DNA of 64,000 nt from positions 248,001 to 312,000 of the forward strand of contig NZ_JAMQKC010000002.1 in NCBI RefSeq assembly GCF_028416595.1, given 5' to 3'. Below the pieces are notes generated by a model. That model did no database searches. It saw nothing but the letters and a program-made list of their open reading frames with translations, and had not been told where the DNA came from. The stretch is from Aquibacillus salsiterrae (lineage in GTDB: Bacteria > Bacillota > Bacilli > Bacillales > Amphibacillaceae). Below, one piece after another: positions 54,931 to 63,791 of the stretch. How positions within the stretch are numbered: the stretch's first letter is position 1; every line of letters begins with the position of its first letter. Made by a program: the position numbers and the translations under genes.

Positions 54931-55548
54931 TTATCTATTTTCAATCTTTATGGGGTGTTTCATCTTTTTAAAAACACTATTACAAAGTAGATAAACGAAA
55001 TAACTACAAGTACTAAACATGATTAAAAATAAGATTGGGAATACAACAAAGCCTAAGTAAGTAACTATTATTAATAGTAGAGCGAAAAAAACAATATGTA
55101 GATGGCTAATTCCTAAAAGAAAAGAATTCTTAATGATTGCTTTCCATTCCAATTCAAAATTAACAAGTACAGGGAACAAAAAAACGGACGTAAACAAATA
55201 GATAAATCCTAAAGCAAAAAAGAAAGGAAATAAAAAATATTTAATGTTTGTATCAATATTAGTAACAAAATAAAAATCTACTACTAAGATTAAAAGAATG
55301 ATCAACCAAATCACACTTAATTGAATACTTATTTTAAAGTTTTGCTTAAAATAAGTGAAAAACAGACGAAATACACTTGTTTCATTATTTAATTTCCATT
55401 GTCTTACAACACCAAACATTCCTGTAGTAGAAGGGAAGATAGTGAAAACAGGAATACAGAAAATAATCCATAACAAATTTAATAGAAAAAAGTTAGTAAT
55501 AATATTTAGGAATTGATAGAATCGAGAGTCAACCGAAAAAATGTTCAT
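54931..55548 (-). CDS. DUF624 (YesL-like) membrane protein
   Basis: 205 aa from the ATG at 55548, well spaced after GGGTG; the TTG at 55560 overlaps that site. The YesL-type signature FPSTTGMFGVVRQW follows the first hydrophobic segment, and about five membrane segments are visible. It is the third family member in the window and the only one on the minus strand, convergent with importer D and divergent from the aldo/keto reductase at 55693. Function unknown; a link to importer D or E is presumed. Confidence 0.8.
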   Translation of the reverse strand: MNIFSVDSRFYQFLNIITNFFLLNLLWIIFCIPVFTIFPSTTGMFGVVRQWKLNNETSVFRLFFTYFKQNFKISIQLSVIWLIILLILVVDFYFVTNIDTNIKYFLFPFFFALGFIYLFTSVFLFPVLVNFELEWKAIIKNSFLLGISHLHIVFFALLLIIVTYLGFVVFPILFLIMFSTCSYFVYLLCNSVFKKMKHPIKIENR

Positions 55549-55692
55549 TATGTCACCCAACTTTTGTGAAAGATACTATTAAAGTATCATAATCTGCAAG
55601 ATAAATAAAGCGATTACACAAAATCGATACATGGGTGATGATTTTTTGCAATAGATTCAGATTAAAAAATAAAAAAGAGGGGTCTTATAAAA

Positions 55693-56649
55693 ATGAAATT
55701 CATCAAAATTCCTGGTATTAATAAGAGGGTTTCAAAATTAATTTTAGGAACTATGACTTTTTCACCTTCAAAGATGGATCAGGTTAATAGTTTGTTAGAT
55801 TCCTTTTTAGAATCTGGAGGGAATACTCTTGATACTGCACATATTTATAATGACGGTAAGAGTGAAAAGGCGATAGGAAAATGGCTAAAAGGAAGGGGGA
55901 ATCGAAATAAAGTTGTGATTATAGATAAAGGGGCTCATCCTGACGAATACGGACCGAGAGTAAATCCAGAAGCAATTACAACTGATTTGTATGAAAGTCT
56001 TGACCGGCTCCAAACGGATTATATTGATATTTATATGCTCCATCGTGATAACCCCGATATCCCTGTAGAAGTGATAATTAATACCCTCAATGATCATTAT
56101 AATGAAGGAAGAATTAAAGCAATTGGTGTTTCCAATTGGACGAATCAAAGAATTGAAGAGGCCAACAACTATGCAAAGAAAAATGGTTTAATTGGTGTTT
56201 CGGCCAACAGTTCTAATTTAAGCCTTGCAAAACCAAATGAACCGATGTGGCCAGGCTGTATTTCCGTTGATGAATGTAGCTTAAACTGGCATGAAGCTGT
56301 TCAAATGCCATTACTATCGTGGTCATCACAAGCTGGTGGCTTTTTTACAGGCAGGTATAGTCCAAATGCGGTGAGCGATGAAAATATTGCAAGAGTTTAT
56401 TATAGTGAAGAGAACTGGGAAAGGTATCGTAGAGCAACGGAACTTTCAGAGCAGATAGGTGGAAACACGAATCAGATAGCCTTGGCATATGTTTTGCAGC
56501 AGCCGTTTCCGATCAGTGCTTTAATCGGATCTCAAAATAAAGCGGAATTGTATTCAAGTATAAAAGCATTAGATATTCACCTAACAACCGACCAACTCAA
56601 ATGGCTTGATTTAAGGACGAAGTGTAGAGGAAGAATGGGGCGGGGATAA
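55693..56649 (+). CDS. aldo/keto reductase
   Basis: 318-aa NAD(P)H-dependent reductase with an (alpha/beta)8 barrel. The catalytic tetrad is visible: Asp and Tyr in DTAHIYNDG (Asp46, Tyr51 by my count), Lys in IDKGAHP, and His in YMLHRDNP. A late SQNKAE segment fits the cofactor site. It probably reduces an aldose or keto-sugar, or runs in reverse. ATG after AGAGGGG. The GntR gene starts 1 nt after its stop, so the two form an operon, and the regulator may sense its substrate. Confidence 0.87.
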   Translation: MKFIKIPGINKRVSKLILGTMTFSPSKMDQVNSLLDSFLESGGNTLDTAHIYNDGKSEKAIGKWLKGRGNRNKVVIIDKGAHPDEYGPRVNPEAITTDLYESLDRLQTDYIDIYMLHRDNPDIPVEVIINTLNDHYNEGRIKAIGVSNWTNQRIEEANNYAKKNGLIGVSANSSNLSLAKPNEPMWPGCISVDECSLNWHEAVQMPLLSWSSQAGGFFTGRYSPNAVSDENIARVYYSEENWERYRRATELSEQIGGNTNQIALAYVLQQPFPISALIGSQNKAELYSSIKALDIHLTTDQLKWLDLRTKCRGRMGRG

Positions 56650-56650
56650 T

Positions 56651-57328
56651 ATGGCAACACTAAAAAGTCGAACAAATGGCTCTAATAGAGATTATGTCTA
56701 TCAAATCATAAAGGAACAAATAATCAATTGGCAACTAAAACCTGGTACAAAGGTTTCAGAAAAAGAAATCGGAAATCAGTTAAATGTTAGCCGTACACCT
56801 GTTAGAGAAGCATTTCTTAAACTGGCACAAGAAGAATTAATTGGAATTTTTCCACAAAGTGGCACAATAATTTCTAAAATAGATTTAAATTTGGTTGAGG
56901 AAGGACGATTTGTAAGAGAGCATATCGAACGTGCCGTGGTGCGAGAAGCGTGTCATAGATTAGACGATGAACATTTATTCCAATTAGAAACAAATGTAAC
57001 TATGCAAGAGCTTTGTGTGGAAAAAGAGTCCTACCAGCGGCTGTTTGACTTAGACGGGCAATTTCACCGTATCTTGTTTCATGGATGTAACAAAATAAAA
57101 ACATGGTATATGGTTAGTCAAATGAACAGCCATTTTGACCGGGTTAGAATGTTGAGGCTAGCATCCAATCCAGACTGGAACGTTGTTGTTAACCAGCATA
57201 AGGCTTTGTTTGAAAGAATTTCAGAGAAGAATGCTGAAGAAGCAGAGAAGTTAATGAGTAGTCATTTGAAGCTTATTAACTTTGAAAAAGAACAACTTAA
57301 GGAGAAGTATCCTTCTTACTTTATTTAA
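56651..57328 (+). CDS. GntR-family regulator, FadR/FCD type
   Basis: 225 aa. The N-terminal winged helix (about 15-75) contains VSEKEIGNQLNVSRTPVREAFLKL. The C-terminal all-helical FCD ligand domain (about 85-215) has metal-binding candidates FDLDGQFHRILF (Asp, His) and HKALFERI (His). Such regulators commonly sense sugar acids, for example uronates or gluconate. It is coupled to the aldo/keto reductase gene and probably controls that operon and perhaps importer E. A terminator follows. Confidence 0.9.
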   Translation: MATLKSRTNGSNRDYVYQIIKEQIINWQLKPGTKVSEKEIGNQLNVSRTPVREAFLKLAQEELIGIFPQSGTIISKIDLNLVEEGRFVREHIERAVVREACHRLDDEHLFQLETNVTMQELCVEKESYQRLFDLDGQFHRILFHGCNKIKTWYMVSQMNSHFDRVRMLRLASNPDWNVVVNQHKALFERISEKNAEEAEKLMSSHLKLINFEKEQLKEKYPSYFI

Positions 57329-57360
57329 AAACAGAGTTAATCCTCTGTTTTTATTTTTTT
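57327..57360 (+). terminator. intrinsic terminator after the GntR gene
   Basis: AAAAACAGAG (57327-57336) pairs with CTCTGTTTTT (57343-57352) around TTAATC, followed by a long T run. Confidence 0.88.
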
Positions 57361-57404
57361 TTAGCTTTAACACCGGGAATTGGTAAAAGAAACTTGTATG
57401 GCAA

Positions 57405-57433
57405 TAAGTTAGTTTGTTTGGTGGACTAACTTA
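57405..57433. promoter_or_regulatory. distal XylR-type operator
   Basis: TAAGTTAGT (57405-57413) and ACTAACTTA (57425-57433) are perfect 9-bp arms. The left part, TTAGTTTGTTTG, equals the left half of the Bacillus xyl operator as I know it. It lies about 250 bp upstream of the promoter-proximal operator. Confidence 0.7.
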
Positions 57434-57654
57434 TATTAATAGATGTATTTCTCTATTTGAAAATAATTAATAGATAAAACGACCGGTGAAGCTAAAATTA
57501 TTTGGATTCATGTGAGAAAATGGTTGTAAAAAGGTGAAGATATTTTGGCATTTATGGTGCTTATGTTTGGGTTAGTTAAAAGGGAACATAATCTAAACTT
57601 CAGTAATACCAAGCTTTTCAACAGTTTTTACATAAAAATTAGTGCTTTGAACAC

Positions 57655-57679
57655 TTTGTTCATCAACTAGACAAACAAG
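57655..57679 (+). promoter_or_regulatory. promoter-proximal XylR operator
   Basis: TTTGTTCATC...CTAGACAAAC aligns with the xylA operator (62355-62379) at about 20 of 25 positions. It overlaps the -35 of the importer E promoter, a repressor position. Confidence 0.7.
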
Positions 57680-57696
57680 GGGGCGTTTGCTATTAT
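57668..57696 (+). promoter_or_regulatory. promoter of importer E
   Basis: TAGACA (57668-57673), a 17-bp spacer, and TATTAT (57691-57696) with an extended TGC. The -35 and spacing are the same as in the xylA promoter. Confidence 0.65.
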
Positions 57697-57745
57697 AAAA
57701 CCTGTAAAAACATAAAAGATAGAGGAAACAGGGGGAATGACAACT

Positions 57746-59068
57746 ATGAACACAAAGAAAGCGTTTTCAACTATTTTTGTAGTTCTTGTAGCATTGTTTT
57801 TACTAGCGGGATGTGGGAGTAATGGAGATTCTGCTAGTAAAAATGATGGTGCGAGCTCAGATTCAGATGATTCCACAGTCATTAACTTCATGCACCAATG
57901 GACGGAAGGAAGTTCTGCTAAACAAAATAAATTAGTTAACGACATCATTTCAGCATTTGAAAAAGAAAATCCTGGCGTTAAAGTAGAACAAGAAGTTTTA
58001 AGTGCTGAACAATACAAAGACAAACTAAAGGTTTTGGCGGCATCTAATGAGTTGCCAGACGTTGGTCAAGCTTGGCCGGGGGGATGGTTAAAGCCTTACG
58101 CTGAAGGAAATAAGTTCGCTTCGTTCGATGACATTTTAGATGACGAATTTAGAAACAAATTTGCTGGAGGTACACTAGAATCCTTTGAAGTAGAAGGAAA
58201 AACTTATGGATTGCCAGAGGAAATCAACATTACTGGAATCTTCTATAATAAAGCAATTTTTGAAGAAAATGGTGTTGAGGTGCCGACAACATTGGCAGAA
58301 TTAAAAAATGTTGCCACAGTCTTGAAAGACAATGGTGTAACACCGATCGCGTTGGGTAATAAGGACAGATGGACAGGGTCAATTTGGTATATGTATTTAG
58401 CAGACCGAATTGCTGGACCTGACACCATTGAAAATGCGGTTAACCGTACCGGCACTTTCGAAGATCCTGGTTTAATCGAAGCCGCTGCACAAATTCAAGA
58501 ATTGGTTGGTCAAGGCGCATTTATTAAAGGTACGAATGGAATGACTAACCTAGAAGCAGAGAATATGTTTATGAATGGACTAACTGCGATGTACTTAACG
58601 GCATCCTGGTCATTGCCGAATTTTACAACAAATGAAGATACTCCCCAAGAATTTAAAGATAATGTAGGCTATTTTAAATTCCCTACTGTTGAAGGAGGAA
58701 AAGGTGATATCGACAGTTTTGTAGGCGGAACAGCAGGAGTCTTCGTTGCTGAAAAGTCTGAAGTGAAAGAAGAAGCAAAACAGTTCGCAAAATTCTTTGT
58801 GGAAAAATTAGCTGAAAGCTCCCTTCAAGATGCTGGGATTATTCCTGCGATGAAGTTAGATACAGAATCACTTGACCTACCACCACTTGTGTCACAAATG
58901 CTTGGAGATCTAGCGAATGCAAGTGATATTACTTTATTTGCTGACAATATTATGACCGCACAACCAGCTCAAGTACACTTAGATATGATTCAGTCGTTAT
59001 TTGGTGGTAATGTAACACCTGAGGAATTTGTCGAAGCACATGAAGAAGCACTATCAAATAATGAATAA
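57746..59068 (+). CDS. sugar ABC importer substrate-binding lipoprotein
   Basis: 440 aa from the ATG at 57746, 10 nt after GGGGG; the ATG at 57737 is too close to the ribosome site. The signal peptide ends in LLAGC, with a Ser/Asp-rich linker after it. It is a family 1 solute-binding protein similar in layout to that at 42313. The two XylR-type operators upstream predict induction by xylose, so xylose, xylobiose or longer xylo-oligosaccharides are the likely cargo of importer E. Confidence 0.88.
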   Translation: MNTKKAFSTIFVVLVALFLLAGCGSNGDSASKNDGASSDSDDSTVINFMHQWTEGSSAKQNKLVNDIISAFEKENPGVKVEQEVLSAEQYKDKLKVLAASNELPDVGQAWPGGWLKPYAEGNKFASFDDILDDEFRNKFAGGTLESFEVEGKTYGLPEEINITGIFYNKAIFEENGVEVPTTLAELKNVATVLKDNGVTPIALGNKDRWTGSIWYMYLADRIAGPDTIENAVNRTGTFEDPGLIEAAAQIQELVGQGAFIKGTNGMTNLEAENMFMNGLTAMYLTASWSLPNFTTNEDTPQEFKDNVGYFKFPTVEGGKGDIDSFVGGTAGVFVAEKSEVKEEAKQFAKFFVEKLAESSLQDAGIIPAMKLDTESLDLPPLVSQMLGDLANASDITLFADNIMTAQPAQVHLDMIQSLFGGNVTPEEFVEAHEEALSNNE

Positions 59069-59084
59069 TTGTGATTAGATTCAC

Positions 59085-59128
59085 TAGAAGAGGGCATATT
59101 CTTAATATGTGGGGATTGTCCTTTTCTA
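59085..59128 (+). terminator. weak hairpin between binding protein and permeases
   Basis: TAGAAGAGG (59085-59093) pairs with CCTTTTCTA (59120-59128) with one mismatch, enclosing a CATATT/AATATG stem (59095-59109). It occupies the same place as the stronger hairpins at 7340, 43695 and 52953. Confidence 0.45.
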
Positions 59129-59191
59129 CTCTATATAATTTCTAAGGAATGTGAACAGTTGTAGGGAAACTATGAAAGGGGTTGAAAGTAC

Positions 59192-60070
59192 ATGAAAAAA
59201 GTAATGTCTAACAAATTGATGATAGCGCTCTACATATTGCCGGCACTATTATTAATTGGAGTATTGATTTATGTACCATTGGTGTTAACTGGGTACTACG
59301 GTTTAATGAAATGGGACGGAATCGGCGATATGACATTTATTGGATTGGAAAACTATATGGAAGCAATAAAAGATGAGGATTTTTGGAGCAGTGCATCACA
59401 CTCATTTTTGTTGGCAGTTTTTTCAACATTGAGTTTGGCGATTTATTTAATAATATCACTCATTTTAGCTTCGAAAATTAAAGGATCAGATATTTTAAGG
59501 AAAATATACTTAATCCCAATGTTGCTTTCATCTGTTGCAATCGCTCAGTTATGGATTAAAGTTTACAATCCAATCAATGGTATGTTAAATAGCCTTCTGA
59601 TGACTTTGGGAGTAGATAATCCTCCTGCTTGGTTAGCAGAACCAGATATTGTATTATATGCCATATTCATTCCGATTCTATGGCAGTATGCTGGTTTCTA
59701 TATTTTGATTTACTATGCTGCGCTGAAAAACATTCCTGAAACGTTAATTGAGGCGGCAAGAATTGATGGAGCAACCGCATGGCAAATAGCTTATAAAATT
59801 AAACTTCCTTTAATTATGGGAGTAGTAAAAGTAACAATTGTTCTAGCAATTGTTGGGTCACTTAAGTATTTTGATTTAATTTTCGTTATGACTGGTGGGG
59901 GACCTAACGGAGCTAGTGAAGTAATGGCTTCCTATATGTACAAATTAGCATTTGCAAGCTATGACTTTGGGTATGGTAGTGCGATTGGTTTCTTACTATT
60001 AGTTATTACTTTAATTGTTACAGTCATTATCCAAAAACTTACTGAATCTAAAGATGAACTGCAATACTAA
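59192..60070 (+). CDS. sugar ABC importer permease (MalF-type)
   Basis: 292-aa CUT1 permease with a short N-terminal tail and six expected membrane segments. The EAA loop reads TLIEAARIDGAT. ATG after GAAAGGGG. It is coupled to the permease at 60086 (15-nt gap with AAAGGAGGG). Part of the XylR-controlled importer E. Confidence 0.9.
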   Translation: MKKVMSNKLMIALYILPALLLIGVLIYVPLVLTGYYGLMKWDGIGDMTFIGLENYMEAIKDEDFWSSASHSFLLAVFSTLSLAIYLIISLILASKIKGSDILRKIYLIPMLLSSVAIAQLWIKVYNPINGMLNSLLMTLGVDNPPAWLAEPDIVLYAIFIPILWQYAGFYILIYYAALKNIPETLIEAARIDGATAWQIAYKIKLPLIMGVVKVTIVLAIVGSLKYFDLIFVMTGGGPNGASEVMASYMYKLAFASYDFGYGSAIGFLLLVITLIVTVIIQKLTESKDELQY

Positions 60071-60085
60071 AAGGAGGGCGCGTTA

Positions 60086-60907
60086 ATGGGACGTTTAGGT
60101 TATTCGATTTTGTATGTTTTTCTAGCTATTGTTGCGGTTATTCAAGTCTTTCCGCTTGTGTGGCTATTCATGTTCTCGTTGAAGGATAATAGTGAAATCT
60201 TTGGTTTGTCTCCTTTTGCCTTGCCTACAGATCCAAAATGGGAGAACTATGTGAAAGCATGGCAGGGTGACATTGGTTTATATTTCTTCAACAGTATCTG
60301 GATTACTGTTTTAGCTATTATTCTTACTGTTATCTTAGCAAGTATGGCAACGTTTGCAATTACAAGGATGCAGTGGAAGTTAAGTGGTTTCGTGTTAATA
60401 TTGTTTATGGTCGGATTAATGATTCCGGTTCAGTCTGCACTCATTCCGTTGTTCAGTATGTTTTTAGGAGTGAATTTAATTGACAATCCACTTTCAATTG
60501 TTATCACCTACACGACATATAATTTACCGATTACAATGATGATTCTTTTAGGTTTTTACTATACACTGCCACGTGAAATTGAAGAGGCAGCAGTTATTGA
60601 TGGCTGCTCGATTAACCGATTATTTTTCCAGATTATTTTACCGATGACTACTCCAGTAATGTCAACAACTGTTATTATTAACATGATTTATAACTGGAAT
60701 GAGTTTATTTTCGTTAACACATTTATTAATTCTAACAAGTTTAAGACGTTAACAGTTGGGATTCAGAATTTTATCGGTCAGTATCAAACCGATTGGGGAC
60801 CAATTGGTGCAACCCTAATCATTAGTATCGTACCAGTATTAATACTGTTCTTTTTCTTTAGTAATAAAGTTGTCGAAGGGATTTCTTCGAGTGCAGTAAA
60901 AGGATAG
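60086..60907 (+). CDS. sugar ABC importer permease (MalG-type)
   Basis: 273 aa. The EAA loop reads EIEEAAVIDGCS, and the C-terminus ends in GISSSAVKG. Last gene of importer E; a strong terminator follows at 60915-60950. No ATPase gene is encoded before the xyl genes. Confidence 0.9.
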   Translation: MGRLGYSILYVFLAIVAVIQVFPLVWLFMFSLKDNSEIFGLSPFALPTDPKWENYVKAWQGDIGLYFFNSIWITVLAIILTVILASMATFAITRMQWKLSGFVLILFMVGLMIPVQSALIPLFSMFLGVNLIDNPLSIVITYTTYNLPITMMILLGFYYTLPREIEEAAVIDGCSINRLFFQIILPMTTPVMSTTVIINMIYNWNEFIFVNTFINSNKFKTLTVGIQNFIGQYQTDWGPIGATLIISIVPVLILFFFFSNKVVEGISSSAVKG

Positions 60908-60914
60908 ATAGAGA

Positions 60915-60950
60915 AAAAAAGTAGGAAACTTATAGGTTTCCTACTTTTTT
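60915..60950 (+). terminator. bidirectional intrinsic terminator
   Basis: AAAAAAGTAGGAAAC (60915-60929) pairs perfectly with GTTTCCTACTTTTTT (60936-60950). A smaller GCGTGTAG/CTATACGC hairpin follows at 60974-60993. Confidence 0.88.
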
Positions 60951-61006
60951 GCGTTTAGGTGATCAGAAAAAAAGCGTGTAGAAAGCCTATACGCCATTTG
61001 CATAAT

Positions 61007-61092
61007 TAGAAAAGCGCAGGGCGCCTTGCCCAGAACTCGAGGGGGTAGGCGTCCGGAGCTAGACAGTTCTTGCATTTTTTATACTTTCTTAC
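61007..61092 (-). repeat. dispersed repeat, full-length copy
   Basis: On the minus strand it runs from AAGAAAGTATAAAAAATGCA through CTGTCTAGCTCCGGACGCCT and GGGCAAGGCGCCCTGCGCTT to TTCT. It is the most complete copy in the window and lies between importer E and the end of xylR. Confidence 0.8.
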
Positions 61093-61126
61093 CTTATAAA
61101 ATAAGTCGCTGATTCCCGTAGCACCT

Positions 61127-62308
61127 TTAAGGGTTTGTAACTAAGTCAGATTTAAAGAAATTTTCAATAATAAAGGCTGCTACCCCTAATGAGGTAGAAT
61201 GTGTAGTCAATTCGGAAAACTTAATTTCTAACTCATCTCGATTAAATCGAAGTGCGTAATTATTGACGCGGTCATCTAATGAAGACTTAATCCATTTTTC
61301 TGATGTAGCAAGCCTGTTACCTATAATTATTTGTTGAGGATTAAACGTATTTATAATGTTGTTGATCCCAACTCCAAGAAAATCACCGATACCACTTAAT
61401 AGTTGAATTGTTTCCATATGTCCGTTTTCAGCTAATTCATTTAATAGGTCTAAACTAATGGTCTGGTCGCTTGAAACTAATTCGAGTTCTTCGGCCCGCT
61501 TTATCAATGCTTGTTCAGAAGCATATAACTCCCAACAACCACGATTACCGCAGCGGCATTTCAACCCATTTATTTCAATCGTCATATGACCAAGTTCACC
61601 GGAGAATCCGTTATTCCCCTTATATAAGCTATCATTTAAAATTAGTCCAACACCAATACCTATGCCAACACTAATATAAATGATGTTTGAAAAGTCCTTT
61701 CCTGCGCCGAACATTTTTTCACCATAAGCACCAGCATTTGCTTCGTTTTCAATAATAACAGGGAGGCCAAATGTTTCTTCGATTACTGTTTTCAAATCAA
61801 TGTTTTCCCAGCCTAAGTTAGGCGCTAAAAGAATGCTGCCCTCATTACTTACGATACCTGGCACTCCAATACCAATTCCTATAATACCGTAAGGGCTTTC
61901 AGGAGTGGACGACATTAAATATTCAATCGATTTGATTAGTTGCTTTAAGACAGATGGATAGGAGAAGTCATTTATCGAAACTTTTGTTTCATATATAATA
62001 TTTCCATTTAGATCGGTCAATACTCCTAACAAGTAGTTAACACCTAAATCAAGCCCAATCGAGTAACCAGCATTTTGATTAAACAGCAGCATTACCGGCC
62101 TTCTTCCACCACTTGACTGTCCGGGCCCTGATTCATAGATTAATTGTTCGTCGATTAGTTCACTTACTAAAGAAGAAACAGTTCCCTTGTTCAATCCAGT
62201 AACTTGAGCGATATCAGCTCTTGAGATAGGGGATTTAACTTTAATTACTTCGAGTACAAGTGTCTTATTTTCCTTTTTGACTACATGTTGATTCCACGTT
62301 TGATTCAC
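61127..62308 (-). CDS. xylR: xylose repressor, ROK family
   Basis: 393-aa ROK-family regulator. The N-terminal winged helix (about 18-65) contains ISRADIAQVTGLNKGTVSSL. The ROK domain has LDLGVNYLLGVLTD, an ATP-binding-like region, GHMTIE, and the zinc motif CRCGNRGCWE. It is divergent from xylA with an XylR operator between them, the classic Bacillus arrangement; xylose relieves repression. GTG start with a weak ribosome site (GAGAGAGTG). It is expected to control xylAB and the importer at 57746. Confidence 0.93.
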   Translation of the reverse strand: MNQTWNQHVVKKENKTLVLEVIKVKSPISRADIAQVTGLNKGTVSSLVSELIDEQLIYESGPGQSSGGRRPVMLLFNQNAGYSIGLDLGVNYLLGVLTDLNGNIIYETKVSINDFSYPSVLKQLIKSIEYLMSSTPESPYGIIGIGIGVPGIVSNEGSILLAPNLGWENIDLKTVIEETFGLPVIIENEANAGAYGEKMFGAGKDFSNIIYISVGIGIGVGLILNDSLYKGNNGFSGELGHMTIEINGLKCRCGNRGCWELYASEQALIKRAEELELVSSDQTISLDLLNELAENGHMETIQLLSGIGDFLGVGINNIINTFNPQQIIIGNRLATSEKWIKSSLDDRVNNYALRFNRDELEIKFSELTTHSTSLGVAAFIIENFFKSDLVTNP

Positions 62309-62354
62309 CGCATATCACTCTCTCGATTTTTTGTACTGTTATTTTAACATAAAC

Positions 62355-62379
62355 TTAGTTCATTCGCTAGACAAACTAT
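62355..62379. promoter_or_regulatory. XylR operator in the xylR-xylA intergenic region
   Basis: TTAGTT (62355-62360) and AACTAT (62374-62379) are the outer parts of a near-palindrome with an inner right half GACAAAC. It overlaps the -35 of the xylA promoter, as expected for repression by XylR. Confidence 0.8.
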
Positions 62380-62396
62380 GAGAACGTTGCTATAAT
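62368..62396 (+). promoter_or_regulatory. xylA promoter
   Basis: TAGACA (62368-62373), a 17-bp spacer, then TATAAT (62391-62396) preceded by TGC (extended -10). It is about 45 bp before the xylA start. Confidence 0.8.
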
Positions 62397-62441
62397 GAAC
62401 ACATAAAGTTAAATAATATTATCATTTGGAGGTTTTAGTAA

Positions 62442-63767
62442 ATGGCATACTTTGAAAACGTTAACAAGATTCAATATGAAGGAGCAAAATCAAACAATCC
62501 TTTTGCGTTCAAATTTTATAATCCTGAAGAAAAAATCAATGGTAAAACAATGGAAGAGTTCTTGCGTTTTGGTGTTGCATACTGGCACACTTTCACAGCC
62601 GGTGGTACTGATCCGTTCGGTTCTGCTACAGCAATCCGTAATTGGGACAAATATACAGGAATGGATTTAGCTAAAGCAAGAGTAGAGGCAGCATTTGAAT
62701 TTTTCGGAAAATTAGGTGTTCCATATTTCTGTTTCCATGATGTTGATATCGCTCCAGAAGGTGATACGCTAGCAGAATCAAATAAAAACCAAGACACGAT
62801 TGTTGCAATGATTAAAGATTACATGAAGGATAGCGAGGTAAAGTTACTTTGGAACACAGCAAATAACTTTACAAATCCGCGGTTTGTACACGGTGCTGCT
62901 TCTTCAAACAATGCTGACGTATTTGCATATGCAGCAGCTAAAGTTAAGAAACAATTAGAAATTGGTAAAGAACTAGGTGGAGAAAACTTTGTATTTTGGG
63001 GTGGACGTGAAGGGTATGAGTCACTACTTAACACTGACCTTAAGTTAGAGCAAGACAACCTTGGACGTTTCTTCCAACTAGCAGTTGATTATGCAAAAGA
63101 AATCGGTTTCGATGCACAATTCTTAATTGAGCCAAAACCAAAAGAACCTACTACACACCAATATGATTTTGATGTAGCTACAACAATTGGTTTCTTAAGA
63201 ACGTATGGTTTAGAAAACGACTTTAAGTTGAATATTGAAGCAAACCACGCTACACTAGCCGGGCATACTTTCGAGCATGAATTACGTTGGGCAAGAATTA
63301 ATGGCATGTTAGGTTCTGTAGACGCTAACCAAGGCGACCCACTTCTTGGATGGGATACAGATGAATTTCCAACAGATCTATACTCAACTACATTAGCCAT
63401 GTATGAAATTATTAAAAATGGTGGTTTAGGTACTGGTGGATTAAACTTTGATGCGAAAATTAGAAGAGGATCATTCGAACAAGACGATCTTTTCCATGCG
63501 CACATTGCTGGTATGGATGCATTTGCTATCGGAACAAAAGTAGCTAACAAATTAATTGAAGATAAGGTGTTTGATTCATTTGTTGAAGAGCGCTATGCTA
63601 GCTACACTACTGGTATCGGTAAAGATATTGTAGACGGAAAAGCAACCTTTACATCATTAGAAGACCATGCACTTAAGATTGGCGAAGTTACGCCAAATAA
63701 ATCTGGTCGCGTAGAAAGCATTAAAGCGACCATTAACAAATATTTAGTTACTTCCCTTGCTGAGTAA
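62442..63767 (+). CDS. xylA: xylose isomerase
   Basis: Interconverts D-xylose and D-xylulose in the cytosol (441 aa, the class II length). The catalytic His99 and Asp102 lie in [27 protein letters not shown] carries the metal-binding Glu and the catalytic Lys region, [15 protein letters not shown] the second ligand region, and [17 protein letters not shown] the remaining metal ligands. ATG after TTGGAGG. First gene of xylAB, repressed by XylR. Confidence 0.97.
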   Translation: MAYFENVNKIQYEGAKSNNPFAFKFYNPEEKINGKTMEEFLRFGVAYWHTFTAGGTDPFGSATAIRNWDKYTGMDLAKARVEAAFEFFGKLGVPYFCFHDVDIAPEGDTLAESNKNQDTIVAMIKDYMKDSEVKLLWNTANNFTNPRFVHGAASSNNADVFAYAAAKVKKQLEIGKELGGENFVFWGGREGYESLLNTDLKLEQDNLGRFFQLAVDYAKEIGFDAQFLIEPKPKEPTTHQYDFDVATTIGFLRTYGLENDFKLNIEANHATLAGHTFEHELRWARINGMLGSVDANQGDPLLGWDTDEFPTDLYSTTLAMYEIIKNGGLGTGGLNFDAKIRRGSFEQDDLFHAHIAGMDAFAIGTKVANKLIEDKVFDSFVEERYASYTTGIGKDIVDGKATFTSLEDHALKIGEVTPNKSGRVESIKATINKYLVTSLAE

Positions 63768-63791
63768 TTACTAAAAGAGAGGTGTCCTAAA

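Larger units (their letters stand above)
57361..57745. other. control region of importer E
   Basis: No gene. It holds two XylR-type operators (57405-57433 and 57655-57679) and a promoter whose layout copies that of xylA. Confidence 0.65.
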
